Assembly (NCBI GenBank): GCA_902620525.1
Contig: CACNIK010000001.1
Span: 1-64,000, forward strand
DNA length: 64,000 nt
Source of the DNA: an uncultured Pelagibacteraceae bacterium
GTDB lineage: Bacteria > Pseudomonadota > Alphaproteobacteria > Pelagibacterales > Pelagibacteraceae
Reading direction: 5' to 3'
A model generated the notes under the pieces. It was not told the DNA's origin. It did not search any database and worked only from the letters and a program-made list of their open reading frames with translations. The translations under genes were made by a program, and so were the position numbers. Numbering within the stretch: the stretch's first letter is position 1; the number at the start of each line of letters is the position of its first letter. Of the stretch, positions 1-9,403 are shown one piece after another.

Positions 1-785
1 ATTTTAAATTTTTTTTGTGCACTGCCATTTATTTGAAATTTCTCAAAATTCTTTTGTAATTTATCATTAAAAATATTGCTTAAATACAACTTATTTAAAT
101 TTATATCTGATTTTAAATTTCCCTCAACGTTGATTGATTTAGCATTATTAAATTTTACATAACCAGAATTAAACTGAAAACCATTTAAAAGACCCCTGAA
201 ATTATCTATTTCTCCTGAATTTTTTTTAAGCAAATATATAAAGCTTGATTCTTTAATATTAATATCTTCTACGCTAGCAAATAAATTTTTTACATAACCG
301 CTGACTTCAAAATTTTCAACCTCATTTTTTTTAAAGAATATGTCAATGTTAAATAATAATTTACCTTTCTCTATATCGTTTAAATAGAACTTTTTAAAAT
401 TAGATGGCTTAATATATTTTACAATATCTTTAGTCTTATTAATACTAATCTCATTAGATACTATATTAACTTTATTTATATTTGGTTTACCAGAAATTAA
501 GGAATTCAATTTAATAAAAGCATCTACTTTTTTAATGTCAATTTTATTTCCACGATATTTAATTACAGGTTTTGAGGTAGTAATGAAAAAATTTAAGTTT
601 TTTATATTAATTTTTACTTTAATCTTATCAATATCAACTGTTACGTTTAAAAAACTAGATTTAATTTTATTTTCAAGGAAAGAGTTAAATTTGTTTGTTT
701 CATAACCAAATAAGACTAAATAGCCTAACATCATAATACTCACCATAAAAAAGAAAATAATTGAAGAGAAAAAAATTTTTTTCAT
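1..785 (-). CDS. AsmA/YhdP-like envelope protein, N-terminal part (runs off window)
   Basis: The reading frame opens with ATG at 785-783, directly after the prfB stop (TAA then ATG, no spacer), and stays open to base 1, giving about 261 residues. It starts with a lysine pair and a hydrophobic segment (roughly residues 4-30), followed by a long stretch rich in short beta-like repeats with Asn/Lys/Ile (for example VKINIKNLNFFITTSKP). One N-terminal anchor followed by a large periplasmic beta-rich domain is the layout of AsmA/TamB/DUF3971-type proteins that span the periplasm and are implicated in lipid transport or outer-membrane homeostasis. The family call rests on overall character, not on a diagnostic motif. 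It is probably co-transcribed with ponA and prfB. Confidence 0.55.
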   Translation of the reverse strand, partial: MKKIFFSSIIFFFMVSIMMLGYLVLFGYETNKFNSFLENKIKSSFLNVTVDIDKIKVKINIKNLNFFITTSKPVIKYRGNKIDIKKVDAFIKLNSLISGKPNINKVNIVSNEISINKTKDIVKYIKPSNFKKFYLNDIEKGKLLFNIDIFFKKNEVENFEVSGYVKNLFASVEDINIKESSFIYLLKKNSGEIDNFRGLLNGFQFNSGYVKFNNAKSINVEGNLKSDINLNKLYLSNIFNDKLQKNFEKFQINGSAQKKFK

Positions 786-1875
786 TTATTTATTTAAAAC
801 TCCTGCTTCAATAAAGCTATCAATGTCCCCATCTAGAACTGCATCAGGGTTAGTGTTTTCTGTTTTATTTCTTAAATCTTTTACAAGTTGGTATGGTTGT
901 AAAACGTAGGAACGAATTTGGTGTCCCCATCCTATATCTGTTTTAAGATTAGATTCTTTTTGGTTTTCCTTTTCTCTCTTTTGTAATTCATATTCGTAAA
1001 GTCTAGCTTTTAACATTTTAAAACAAGTATCTTTATTTTTATGTTGTGATCTTTCGTTTTGGCATTGAACAACAATTTTCGTGGGAATATGTGTTATCCT
1101 CACAGCACTATCGGTTGTATTTACATGTTGGCCACCAGCTCCGCTCGACCTGTATGTGTCTACTCGTAAATCATTTTCATTTATTTCAATACTTATATCA
1201 TCATCTACTACTGGATAAACCCAAACACTAGCAAAACTAGTGTGTCTTCTGGCTCCACTATCAAAAGGAGAAATTCTTACTAACCTATGAACCCCTGACT
1301 CATTTTTCATTAATCCATATAAATTCAAACCCAAGACTTTCAAAGTTGATGACTTAATTCCTGCTTCCTCACCTCTATGTTCGCTAATTATTTCATAAGA
1401 AAAATTTTTTTTATCAAACCATTTTATATACATTCTTCTTAACATTTCAGCCCAGTCTTGGCTTTCAGTCCCTCCCGCTCCTGCATGGACCTCAAGATAA
1501 ATATTAAGAGCATCATTTTCCCCAGACAGAAAACAAGCTACTTCTAATTTTTTGATGTCTTTAAATAATTCATTAATTTTAAGCTCACAATCTTTTATAA
1601 TTTCTTCATCTTTTTCTTCATTTCCTAAAAAATATAAATCTTTAAGGTTTTTAAATTCCTTATCTATATTTTTGTAAGAAGAAATTAAATTAGAATAAAA
1701 ATTTTTCTCTTTAAGAATTTTTTTAACCTTTTTTTGGTCTTTCCAAAAACTTTTTTTTGACGTCTCTTTTGTAATTAATTCAAGCTTATTCTCAATTTTA
1801 TTACTTTCAAAGATACCCCCTAATATTTTCTAGTATCTTATTTATATTGTTAAAAGATGTTTCAAAAGATTGCAT
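786..1875 (-). CDS. prfB: Peptide chain release factor 2, made by programmed +1 frameshift
   Basis: RF2 ends translation at UGA and UAA. The gene is in two frames. A 22-codon zero frame starts with ATG at 1875-1873 and stops at TGA 1809-1807; the rest reads from GAA at 1808 to TAA at 788-786. The join is AGGGGG TAT CTT TGA, the classical autoregulatory slippery site with an internal Shine-Dalgarno three bases upstream of CTT. The fused product is about 362 residues, the normal RF2 length. Seen in the main frame: the peptidyl-hydrolysis loop GAGGQHVN, the stop-codon-reading SPF tripeptide in RISPFDSGARR, and the N-terminal helical domain. The start overlaps the ponA stop by one base (TAATG). 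A caller that ignores the frameshift would report only the C-terminal 219 residues from 1445. Confidence 0.95.
1807..1824 (-). promoter_or_regulatory. prfB +1 programmed frameshift site
   Basis: On the minus strand the sequence reads ATT AGG GGG TAT CTT TGA A. It carries the internal Shine-Dalgarno-like AGGGGG (1821-1816), the slippery CTT (1812-1810) and the UGA stop (1809-1807). By established knowledge from E. coli, slow UGA termination when RF2 is scarce lets the ribosome slip from CUU to UUU and continue in the +1 frame, so RF2 controls its own level. The core sequence here matches the E. coli one from AGG through TGA. Confidence 0.93.
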
Positions 1876-4226
1876 TAATAAAATTGTCTAAATTTAATTA
1901 GTTTATCATAATTATAGTTTGAAATTAATTGCTTATTATTTAGATTGTTAATATCTTTTTTCTTAAATGCCTCAAGTATAAAATTTTTATCATCAAAATC
2001 AGTTTGTTTTCCGGTATTATAATTTATTGGTGCAAAATAAATTCCATCAGGAACTTCAAATTCTTCAAAATCATCCAAATATAAAACTCCTTTTATAAAC
2101 TCTTTAAATATTGGAAGAGCTGCTTTTGATCCAGTTTCATATTTCCCTAAAGTTTTAGGATTATCATAACCAATATAAACTCCAACAACTAAGTTGGAAT
2201 TATAACCGATAAACCAGGCATCGAAATTATTATTTGTAGTTCCAGTTTTTCCAGCTATAGGAACTTTAAGATCTCTTAGTTTTTTTCCAGTTCCTCTTGT
2301 AACTACACCTTTAAGAATAGAGGTCATTTGATAAGCAGTTTGCTCGCTGATTATTTGTTTATTATTAAAGTCAATTTTAGGAAAACCTTCCTCTTTATTC
2401 TCCTCATTATATCGATCACACCCCTTGCAGTTTGCAAAATTTGAGGAAAATATTGTTTTTCCTCTTCTGTCTTGGATACGATTTATAAGTACAGGTTTAA
2501 TTTTTTTTCCTCCATTTACAAATGTTGCATATGCTGAGGATAAATTAAGTAAAGATGTTTCAACTGAACCTAAAGAAACCGACAGTAGCTCAGGTATTTC
2601 ATCATAAATTTCTAATTCTCTAGATAAGTCCAAAATTTTATTTACTCCAAGATTTTTAGCAATTCTCACTGTCATTAAGTTTCTAGAATATTCAATTCCT
2701 TTTCTTAAAGTTGAAGGTCCATAAAATTTTTTTCCATAATTTTCTGGCTTCCAATCTTTCAATCCAATTCCTTGCTCAGCTATAAAAGGAGCGTCTAAAA
2801 TTATTGAGTTAGGAGCTAAGCCGTTTTCTATAGCTGCTGCATAAACAAATGGCTTAAAAGCTGATCCAGGTTGTCTTTTCGCTTGAGTAGCTCTGTTAAA
2901 TTCACTAGATGCATAGCTAAATCCTCCAACCAAAGCTTTTACTTCACCAGTAAAGGGGTTTAAAGCTACAATTGCTCCATTAACAACTGGATACTGCTTT
3001 AAACTCCATTCTTTATTATTTTTTTTTATAAATACTAAATCACCTATTTCAAATATATCTTTTATATCCTTTCTTTTGATGACCCACTTTAAGTTAGATT
3101 TATAAATCCTTATATCTGAGTTCTTTTCTGATTTTAAAACTAAATAGTTTTCATTTATTTCTGTAATTTCAGCTTTTTTCCAATTTAAAGTTGGATCTAA
3201 ATTATAATTTTCTAATTTTTGTTTCCAATTATTGTCTTTAAATTTATTGGTGATTGGCCCTCTCCAACCGTGTCTCCTATCATAGGACTCTATACCATTT
3301 CTGAGCGCATTAATTGCTTCTATTTGAAAATCGATGTCTAATGGTGATTTAATGCTAAGTCCTTGAGTATACAACTTTTCAAAGCCGTATTTATCTTTAA
3401 TTATTCTTCTTACTTCTTCAGTATAAGAATTAGCTTCATTTACTATCTCAATTTTTCTTTTTTTTATTTTTATCTTTTTTTTCTTATATTCAAGGTATTG
3501 ACTGTCATTTATGAAACCATTTTGATTCAAATTTTTTAAGACTAAGTCTCTACGAAATTTAGCTTCATTAGGGTCTTTGACAGGGTTATAACGACTCGGA
3601 GCTTTTGGGAGGGCTGCAAGTAAAGCTGCTTCTTCATAGTTTAAATCTTTAATTGATTTATCAAAGTACTCTAAACTCGCTGCAGCAACTCCGTATGTGC
3701 CTTGACCGAGATATATTTGATTTAAATAAAGCTCTAAAATTCTTTTTTTGGAATAAGCATTTTCAATTCTAAAAGCTAAAATTGCTTCCTTGATTTTTCT
3801 TTTTAAGGAAACTTCATTGGTCAAAAGAAAGTTTTTTGCGACTTGTTGAGTAATTGTGGACGCACCCTCAAGTCTTTTATCACCTAAAATATTTTTTATA
3901 TTGTTTACAGTAGCTCTCAATATACCTTTGGCATCGACTCCAGGATGATTGAAAAAATTCTTATCTTCAGCTGAGAGAAACGAATTTATAACTTTATTAG
4001 GAATAGAGTCATAGGGCACGAACAACCTTTTTTCTAGGGCGTATTCTGCTATTAATTTTCCGTCTTTTGAATATACTCTACTTGATATTGGTGGCTGATA
4101 ATTAGATAGTTTTTTATAATCAGGTAATCCTGATGAAAAATAAAAAAATGCTGAAAAAATTAGTAAAAGCGATGAAATGAGTATTATAATTAAAGCTTTT
4201 AAAGAGAAATTAATAAGGTTAATCAT
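1875..4226 (-). CDS. ponA: Penicillin-binding protein 1A, bifunctional transglycosylase/transpeptidase
   Basis: A class A PBP that polymerises and cross-links peptidoglycan at the outer face of the inner membrane. At 783 aa it is family-sized. A single membrane anchor covers about residues 10-32. The GT51 domain shows SAEDKNFFNHPG (catalytic Glu87) and EGASTITQQVAKN. An OB-like insert follows (about 310-410). The transpeptidase domain carries the three active-site motifs: SAFK (Ser455, Lys458), the SRN motif in EYSRNLMT, and KTGT (Lys660). First gene of a probable ponA-prfB-AsmA-like operon; 136 bp separate it from the divergent RNase E gene, so promoters should lie there. PBP1A rather than 1B because of the long OB-type insert and the motif spacing. 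Confidence 0.95.
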   Translation of the reverse strand: MINLINFSLKALIIILISSLLLIFSAFFYFSSGLPDYKKLSNYQPPISSRVYSKDGKLIAEYALEKRLFVPYDSIPNKVINSFLSAEDKNFFNHPGVDAKGILRATVNNIKNILGDKRLEGASTITQQVAKNFLLTNEVSLKRKIKEAILAFRIENAYSKKRILELYLNQIYLGQGTYGVAAASLEYFDKSIKDLNYEEAALLAALPKAPSRYNPVKDPNEAKFRRDLVLKNLNQNGFINDSQYLEYKKKKIKIKKRKIEIVNEANSYTEEVRRIIKDKYGFEKLYTQGLSIKSPLDIDFQIEAINALRNGIESYDRRHGWRGPITNKFKDNNWKQKLENYNLDPTLNWKKAEITEINENYLVLKSEKNSDIRIYKSNLKWVIKRKDIKDIFEIGDLVFIKKNNKEWSLKQYPVVNGAIVALNPFTGEVKALVGGFSYASSEFNRATQAKRQPGSAFKPFVYAAAIENGLAPNSIILDAPFIAEQGIGLKDWKPENYGKKFYGPSTLRKGIEYSRNLMTVRIAKNLGVNKILDLSRELEIYDEIPELLSVSLGSVETSLLNLSSAYATFVNGGKKIKPVLINRIQDRRGKTIFSSNFANCKGCDRYNEENKEEGFPKIDFNNKQIISEQTAYQMTSILKGVVTRGTGKKLRDLKVPIAGKTGTTNNNFDAWFIGYNSNLVVGVYIGYDNPKTLGKYETGSKAALPIFKEFIKGVLYLDDFEEFEVPDGIYFAPINYNTGKQTDFDDKNFILEAFKKKDINNLNNKQLISNYNYDKLIKFRQFY

Positions 4227-4362
4227 TTATAATATCTTATAACTTTAATTCTGGCTATCTTAAGGCATTTAGATTATAAGTAACTAATATTATTGTATTA
4301 TTTTAAAAAAATAAATTTATGATTACAAACAAAATTAAAATCTCAAAAGGAATTCAAATTAC
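4227..4362. promoter_or_regulatory. Divergent intergenic region between ponA and the RNase E/G gene
   Basis: These 136 bp must hold promoters for both directions. The sequence is almost all A/T with several TATAAT-like hexamers, so no single promoter can be assigned by eye. AAAAGGA at about 4345-4351 is the likely, slightly distant ribosome binding site for the downstream + strand gene. No hairpin or small RNA is evident. Confidence 0.4.
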
Positions 4363-6195
4363 ATGGATAAAAATTTATACATTGATGCATCGCATCCAGA
4401 TGAAACTAGAATTGTTCTTAAGTCAAACATTTCAATCGAAGAATACGAATACGAAGATAAGAATAGGTTAAATTTTAAGAACAATATTTACTTAGGAACA
4501 ATCAGTAGAGTTGAGCCTTCTCTTCAAGCAGCTTTTGTAGATTTTGGAAGAATAAAACACGGATTTTTAGCTTTTAATGATATTCAGTCCGATTATTATC
4601 AAATCCCATCTGAGGACAAAGAGAAATTGAAAAGTGCCGAAGAAAAAATTCGTGAAGATTTAAAAAACACCACTATTGAAGAAATTAATAATCAAGATAC
4701 AACTTTGAATAATGAAAAAAATGAAAGTCCAGAGGAGCAAAATAAAAATTCAAGCTCTTCAGTCTCTGAAAACAAAAGTAATTATAGAGAAAAACTTAAA
4801 AATACTTACGGATTAAAAAAATATAGAATTCAAGAGGTTATTAAACCTGGACAAGTTATATTAATACAAGTTTTAAAAGAAGAAAGAGGTCAAAAAGGTG
4901 CGGCTTTAACAACTTTTATATCTCTTGCAGGAAAATATATGGTCTTGATGCCCAACACTGCGAAAGGTGGTGGAATCTCAAGAAAAATTTTTAATTCAAA
5001 TGACAGACAAAAAATTCGAGAAATTTTAAATAAAATAGAAATCCCGAAAAGTATGGGTGTAATAGTTAGAACAGCTGGTGCAAACAAAACCAAAAACGAA
5101 ATAGAAAAAGATTTTCAAAATACTTTAAAAACCTGGGAAGAAATCAAAGATAAGGCAGTTGTTTCTAACGCACCTTCACTAATTTACGAAGAAGGTGACA
5201 TTATTAAAAGGGCTTTAAGAGATATTTATGATAATGACACAAAATATATTTATGTAGATGGAAATGAAGGATATCAAAAAACAAAAAAATTCATGAAGGA
5301 ACTAATGCCAAAAAACGCAAAATATGTAAAGAAATATAGAGGCAAGATACCTTTATTTCATGATGCTTTAATTGAAAAAGAATTAAATAATATTTTTGAA
5401 CCAACTGTAAAACTAAAATCAGGAGGTTATTTAGTTATTAATCCAACTGAGGCTTTAGTTGCAATTGATATAAACTCCGGTCAATCAACAAAACAAATGA
5501 ATATTGAAAAGACAGCTTTAAATACAAACCTTGAAGCTGCTGAGGAAATTTGTAGACAAATAAAATTAAGGGATCTCTCTGGTTTAATAGTTATAGATTT
5601 TATTGATATGTTAAATTTTTATAACAAAAGAACAGTTGAAAAAAAAATGAGGGAATGTGTAAGAAAAGATAGGGCTAGAATACAAATAGGTAAAATAAGT
5701 AATTTTGGTTTGCTCGAAATGACTAGACAAAGATTAAGAGAAGGTTCAATTCAGTGGGAAACAAATTTATCTTTAGAGTCTTTTTCACAAAAAATCGTTA
5801 AAAAGATAGAAATGTTAGCATTTAACAATAAGATAAAAATTATAAAGGCTTATGTGCCTGATAAAGTAAAATTATACATTGAAAATAATTTATCTAAAGA
5901 ACTAATTTATTTTCAAAAAAAATACTCTTACAAAATAGAGATTATGGAAAAAGCTCAATTTATTATACCTGAATACAAAATAGAATTGCTGAACAAATCA
6001 AAAAAAATAATTAATAAAATAGAACATGTGAGTCATATAAAGTATTTAAGTTCCGAGAGAGAAAAATTTTCAAAAAATCTGATAAATGACAAAAAAAATC
6101 AAAAGTCACTAACAAAAAAAGTAAAAGTAAGAGAAGAATTAAAAAAAGAAAAAAAACCTAGAACTTTGTGGGTAAGAAAAAAAAAGGCTAGCTAA
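4363..6195 (+). CDS. rne: Ribonuclease E/G family endoribonuclease without zinc-link cysteines
   Basis: Endoribonuclease for mRNA decay and rRNA/tRNA processing. The N-terminal S1 RNA-binding domain (about residues 38-185) is split by a charged, low-complexity insert (about 80-145), as in alphaproteobacterial RNase [21 protein letters not shown] and GGGISRKI mark the 5'-sensor/S1 region. The two metal-binding catalytic aspartates are in [10 protein letters not shown] (Asp369) and VIDFIDM (Asp412). After [10 protein letters not shown] (454-462) the usual CPxCxG zinc-link is missing: the chain goes straight to [11 protein letters not shown]. The long C-terminal degradosome scaffold of E. coli RNase E is also absent; the protein ends in a short lysine-rich tail (610 aa). 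Its stop overlaps the convergent thiG stop by 8 bp. Whether it behaves as RNase E or RNase G cannot be settled from sequence alone. Confidence 0.88.
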   Translation: MDKNLYIDASHPDETRIVLKSNISIEEYEYEDKNRLNFKNNIYLGTISRVEPSLQAAFVDFGRIKHGFLAFNDIQSDYYQIPSEDKEKLKSAEEKIREDLKNTTIEEINNQDTTLNNEKNESPEEQNKNSSSSVSENKSNYREKLKNTYGLKKYRIQEVIKPGQVILIQVLKEERGQKGAALTTFISLAGKYMVLMPNTAKGGGISRKIFNSNDRQKIREILNKIEIPKSMGVIVRTAGANKTKNEIEKDFQNTLKTWEEIKDKAVVSNAPSLIYEEGDIIKRALRDIYDNDTKYIYVDGNEGYQKTKKFMKELMPKNAKYVKKYRGKIPLFHDALIEKELNNIFEPTVKLKSGGYLVINPTEALVAIDINSGQSTKQMNIEKTALNTNLEAAEEICRQIKLRDLSGLIVIDFIDMLNFYNKRTVEKKMRECVRKDRARIQIGKISNFGLLEMTRQRLREGSIQWETNLSLESFSQKIVKKIEMLAFNNKIKIIKAYVPDKVKLYIENNLSKELIYFQKKYSYKIEIMEKAQFIIPEYKIELLNKSKKIINKIEHVSHIKYLSSEREKFSKNLINDKKNQKSLTKKVKVREELKKEKKPRTLWVRKKKAS

Positions 6196-6964
6196 TTAAA
6201 TCTTTTTCTGGAGAAGTAGCTCTAGCAAAATTACTTTTTTTCATTCGCCCTGATAAAAAAGATTTTCGTCCAGATATTACAGCATATTTAAAAGCTTCGG
6301 CCATTTGTATTGGTTTTTTTGCTAAAGCTATTGCTGAATTAATTAATACTCCATCACAACCCATCTCCATTGCAATTGTAGCATCTGAAGCGGTGCCAAT
6401 ACCTGCATCAATTATAACAGGCACCTTCGACTGCTTGATTATTAATGAAATATTAAGTTTATTATGAATTCCAAGTCCAGATCCAATAGGCGCAGCCAAA
6501 GGCATAATAGCTGAAGCTCCAATGTCTTCTAACTTTTTTGCATGTAAAGGATCATCAGTGCAATAAACTAAAACTTTAAATCCTTCTTTAACTAAAACTT
6601 TTGTAGTTTTTAATGTCTCAATCATATCAGGATATAAAGTTTTTTTATCTCCTAATATTTCTAGCTTTACCATTTTCCATCCACCAATTTCTCTTGCTAA
6701 TCTTAAAGTTCTTAGTGCATCACTAGAATTAAAACATCCAGCGGTATTTGGTAGATAAATAATTTTTTTTGGATTTACATAGTCCATTAGAAGTGGTTTT
6801 TTTTTATCAGATATATTTACTCTTCTTACTGCCACTGTAACCATATCAGCACCAGATGATTTAATAGCTTTTGCAGTCTCAATAAGATTTTTATATTTAC
6901 CTGTTCCAACTATTAGTCTAGATTTAAGTATTTTTTTATCAATTTTAAAAATATCTCTTTTCAT
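6188..6964 (-). CDS. thiG: Thiazole synthase
   Basis: ThiG builds the thiazole phosphate moiety of thiamine from deoxyxylulose 5-phosphate, ThiS-thiocarboxylate and dehydroglycine. The TIM-barrel markers are all visible: RLIVGTGKY near the start, the Schiff-base lysine in MVKLEILGD (Lys100 from the chosen start), APIGSGLGI and [13 protein letters not shown] phosphate-binding loops. I prefer the ATG at 6964 (MKRDIF), two bases after the thiS stop, over the in-frame start at 6979 that would overlap the essential ThiS C-terminus. Tail overlaps the RNase E gene by 8 bp. thiC is not in this window. Confidence 0.94.
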   Translation of the reverse strand: MKRDIFKIDKKILKSRLIVGTGKYKNLIETAKAIKSSGADMVTVAVRRVNISDKKKPLLMDYVNPKKIIYLPNTAGCFNSSDALRTLRLAREIGGWKMVKLEILGDKKTLYPDMIETLKTTKVLVKEGFKVLVYCTDDPLHAKKLEDIGASAIMPLAAPIGSGLGIHNKLNISLIIKQSKVPVIIDAGIGTASDATIAMEMGCDGVLINSAIALAKKPIQMAEAFKYAVISGRKSFLSGRMKKSNFARATSPEKDLIS

Positions 6965-6965
6965 T

Positions 6966-7169
6966 TTAGCCCCCACCAATAAATTGAACTATTTCAATTT
7001 TGTCATTATTTTTTAATTTTTTTTTTTCGTATTTGTTTTGGGGTATTATTTTGCCATTAAGTTCTATAGCTACCTTTTTTCTACTTAATTTATATTTTTT
7101 TAATACTTCCAGTATTGAAAAATTTTGCTTTAAAGCTACTTTTTTTCCATTTATTTGAATTTTTGCCAT
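6966..7169 (-). CDS. thiS: Sulfur carrier protein ThiS
   Basis: A 67-residue beta-grasp protein ending in Gly-Gly-Gly, the tail that is adenylated and converted to a thiocarboxylate to deliver sulfur to thiazole synthase. Features seen: [10 protein letters not shown] at the N terminus (ThiS strand 1), the central [11 protein letters not shown] segment, and [10 protein letters not shown] at the C terminus. It lies directly upstream of thiG in the same operon. Only 32 bp separate it from the divergent aroQ. Confidence 0.93.
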   Translation of the reverse strand: MAKIQINGKKVALKQNFSILEVLKKYKLSRKKVAIELNGKIIPQNKYEKKKLKNNDKIEIVQFIGGG

Positions 7170-7201
7170 AATTTAGTTATCTATATTAACTATATCAAAT
7201 T

Positions 7202-7648
7202 ATGTTAAATATTTTAATTATTAACGGACCCAATCTTAACCTATTAGGCGAAAGGGAAAAAGATAAATATGGTAACACTTCCTTTGAGGAAATTAAAAAA
7301 AATTGCCTATCTTTTTCAAAAGAGCATAATATTAACCTAACTTTTTTTCAATCTAATGTTGAAGGTGAAATAGTGAATGAAATTCAAAAAGCAAGGGAAA
7401 ATCAAAATTGTTTAATAATAAATGCTGGTGGATATACACATACATCTGTAGCCATTCATGATGCTTTGAAAATTTTAAAAATCCCAATAGTTGAGTTACA
7501 TATTACAAATATTTATAAAAGAGAGGATTTCAGGCATAAATCTTTGATTAGTAAAGTTGCAAACGGTATAATATGTGGATTGGGCGTGGAAGGCTATACT
7601 TTAGCCTTAAAAGCTTCTATAAATTTAATAAAAAATGAAAATAGATAA
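7202..7648 (+). CDS. aroQ: 3-dehydroquinate dehydratase, type II
   Basis: Third step of the shikimate pathway (3-dehydroquinate to 3-dehydroshikimate). At 148 aa it has the flavodoxin-like type II fold signature NGPNLNLLGERE at residues 8-19, the catalytic tyrosine in DKYG (Tyr23), NAGGYTHTSVAIHDAL (74-89) and the catalytic histidine in VELHITN (His100). First gene of aroQ-accB-accC, a common order in Alpha- and Gammaproteobacteria. Its end overlaps accB by 14 bases, suggesting translational coupling. Confidence 0.96.
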   Translation: MLNILIINGPNLNLLGEREKDKYGNTSFEEIKKNCLSFSKEHNINLTFFQSNVEGEIVNEIQKARENQNCLIINAGGYTHTSVAIHDALKILKIPIVELHITNIYKREDFRHKSLISKVANGIICGLGVEGYTLALKASINLIKNENR

Positions 7649-8063
7649 AAAATTAATTAAAGAATTAGTAGGCTGTTTAAGTGAATTTAATATAACTGAA
7701 ATAGAATATCAAGACGGAGATAAAAAGATTAAAGTCTCAAAAGCAACTAAAGCTTTATCAGATAAAGGAGTTACTAGCGCCGTAGTCTCACCTAATAAAA
7801 GTGTTTTATCCGATAAAAATGATCAAAAAGGTACAAGAGTAAAATCACCAATAATAGGTACAGCATATTTAGCTCCTGAGCCTGGTGCTAAAAATTTTAT
7901 AAAAGTTGGCGATAAAATAAAAAAAGGTCAGACGGTTATGATAGTAGAAGCAATGAAAACAATGAACCATGTTCCCTCATCAGCAGATGGAGTAGTTAAA
8001 AAAATTATGGTAAATGATGGCCAACCTGTCGAATTTGGTCAAACTCTTATAATTCTAGAATAA
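7635..8063 (+). CDS. accB: Biotin carboxyl carrier protein of acetyl-CoA carboxylase
   Basis: Carries the biotin that is carboxylated by AccC and then hands CO2 to acetyl-CoA, forming malonyl-CoA for fatty-acid synthesis. The C-terminal biotinyl domain (about 68-142) has the biotinylation motif VEAMKTMN with the acceptor lysine at position 108; the usual EAMKM is EAMKT here, a common variant. A linker rich in Ser/Lys (35-66) joins it to the N-terminal dimerisation segment. It overlaps aroQ by 14 bp and is 2 bp from accC. Confidence 0.96.
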   Translation: MKIDKKLIKELVGCLSEFNITEIEYQDGDKKIKVSKATKALSDKGVTSAVVSPNKSVLSDKNDQKGTRVKSPIIGTAYLAPEPGAKNFIKVGDKIKKGQTVMIVEAMKTMNHVPSSADGVVKKIMVNDGQPVEFGQTLIILE

Positions 8064-8065
8064 AA

Positions 8066-9403
8066 ATGTTTAAAAAAGTTTTGATCGCTAATAGAGGTGA
8101 AATAGCTGTTAGAATAATTAGAGCATGTAAGGAGTGGGGAATCAATACAGTCGCAGTGCATTCAGACGTGGACTCCGATGCAATGCACGTTAGATTAGCT
8201 GATGAAAGTGTTTGCATTGGATCGCATCAACCTCAAAATAGTTATTTAAATATATCCTCTTTAATGTCGGCTGTAGACCTAACTGGGGCTGAGGCCATTC
8301 ATCCTGGATATGGCTTTTTGTCCGAAAATGCCAAGTTTGCAGATGTTGTGTCAAAACATGGCATTAAATTTATAGGGCCTAGTTCTAAATTAATTGCAGA
8401 TATGGGGGATAAAATTCAAGCCAAAAAAATAGCAAAAAAAAATGGCCTACCAATTATAGAGGGTTCAGAAGGTTCAGTTAAATCTTTAGAGGAAGCAAAA
8501 AGCTTATGTAAAGAGATAGGTTATCCTGTTCTTATAAAAGCAGCAGCTGGAGGAGGTGGAAAGGGAATGAAAATAGTTGAAAATGAGTCCAATCTTTCAA
8601 ATTTATTTTCTTTAGCAAAAAATGAAGCGAAAAAGTATTTTGGTAATGATGATTTATATATTGAAAAATATTTTAAAAACCCAAGACATATTGAGGTTCA
8701 AATTATGTCGGGAAAGAATAGAACTGTTCAATTAGGAGAGAGAGATTGTACTGTACAAAGAAGACACCAAAAATTAATAGAAGAAACTCCAAGTCCAGTC
8801 CTGACTGCAGAACAAAGAGAGGACTTATTAAATAAAACTGTAAAAATGGTTGAAAATATTGGTTATGAGGGTGCAGGCACTGTAGAATTTATTTTTGAAA
8901 ATGGAAAATTTTACTTCCTTGAAATGAATACAAGAGTTCAAGTTGAACACCCGGTAACTGAAGTGCAAACAGGTATAGATATTGTAAAGGAACAACTTTG
9001 GATTGCTTTTACAGGAAACACAGCGTTAAAACAAAACGATATTAATCCAAGAGGTCACTCAATTGAATGTAGAATAAATGCGGAAGATCCCTCAAAAGAT
9101 TTTCAACCTAGTCCAGGAGTTATTTCTGTTTGTCATCAACCCTCAGGATTTAGAACAAGGGTAGATGGTTCAATTTTTCAAGGTTGTAAAATTACACCCT
9201 ATTATGACAGTCTTATAGCAAAAGTAATATGTAAAGGTAGAAATAGAACGGAAGCAATACAAAGAACATTGCGATCACTTGATGAATTTGTATTAGAGGG
9301 TATCACTACGACGATAGAATTACATAAAAAAATTCTTAATCATAAAAAATTTTTAGACTCTTCATTTGATACAAATTGGATGGGAAAAGAAAAATTTTTT
9401 TAA
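8066..9403 (+). CDS. accC: Acetyl-CoA carboxylase, biotin carboxylase subunit
   Basis: ATP-grasp enzyme that carboxylates biotin on AccB. Full length (445 aa). Visible signatures: MFKKVLIANRGEIAVRI N-terminal domain, the glycine-rich ATP loop AAAGGGGKGMK, HIEVQIM, RDCTVQRRHQKLIEE, and EMNTRVQVEHPVTE in the active site. The stop TAA shares the tetranucleotide TTAA (9400-9403) with the stop of the convergent DUF2155 gene. The leucyl/phenylalanyl-tRNA transferase gene (aat) often found after accC in alphaproteobacteria is absent here. Confidence 0.97.
   Translation: MFKKVLIANRGEIAVRIIRACKEWGINTVAVHSDVDSDAMHVRLADESVCIGSHQPQNSYLNISSLMSAVDLTGAEAIHPGYGFLSENAKFADVVSKHGIKFIGPSSKLIADMGDKIQAKKIAKKNGLPIIEGSEGSVKSLEEAKSLCKEIGYPVLIKAAAGGGGKGMKIVENESNLSNLFSLAKNEAKKYFGNDDLYIEKYFKNPRHIEVQIMSGKNRTVQLGERDCTVQRRHQKLIEETPSPVLTAEQREDLLNKTVKMVENIGYEGAGTVEFIFENGKFYFLEMNTRVQVEHPVTEVQTGIDIVKEQLWIAFTGNTALKQNDINPRGHSIECRINAEDPSKDFQPSPGVISVCHQPSGFRTRVDGSIFQGCKITPYYDSLIAKVICKGRNRTEAIQRTLRSLDEFVLEGITTTIELHKKILNHKKFLDSSFDTNWMGKEKFF

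Noticed and set aside
786-1875. prfB as a broken (frameshifted) pseudogene
   Set aside because: The shift is exactly at the known programmed site with its internal Shine-Dalgarno, and all downstream motifs are intact.
4319-4365. Upstream ATG as an alternative start of the RNase E/G gene
   Set aside because: It is out of frame with the conserved coding sequence.
7920-8000. accB as inactive because its motif is EAMKT rather than EAMKM
   Set aside because: The lysine and flanking Ala-Met are intact; Thr after the lysine is a tolerated variant.
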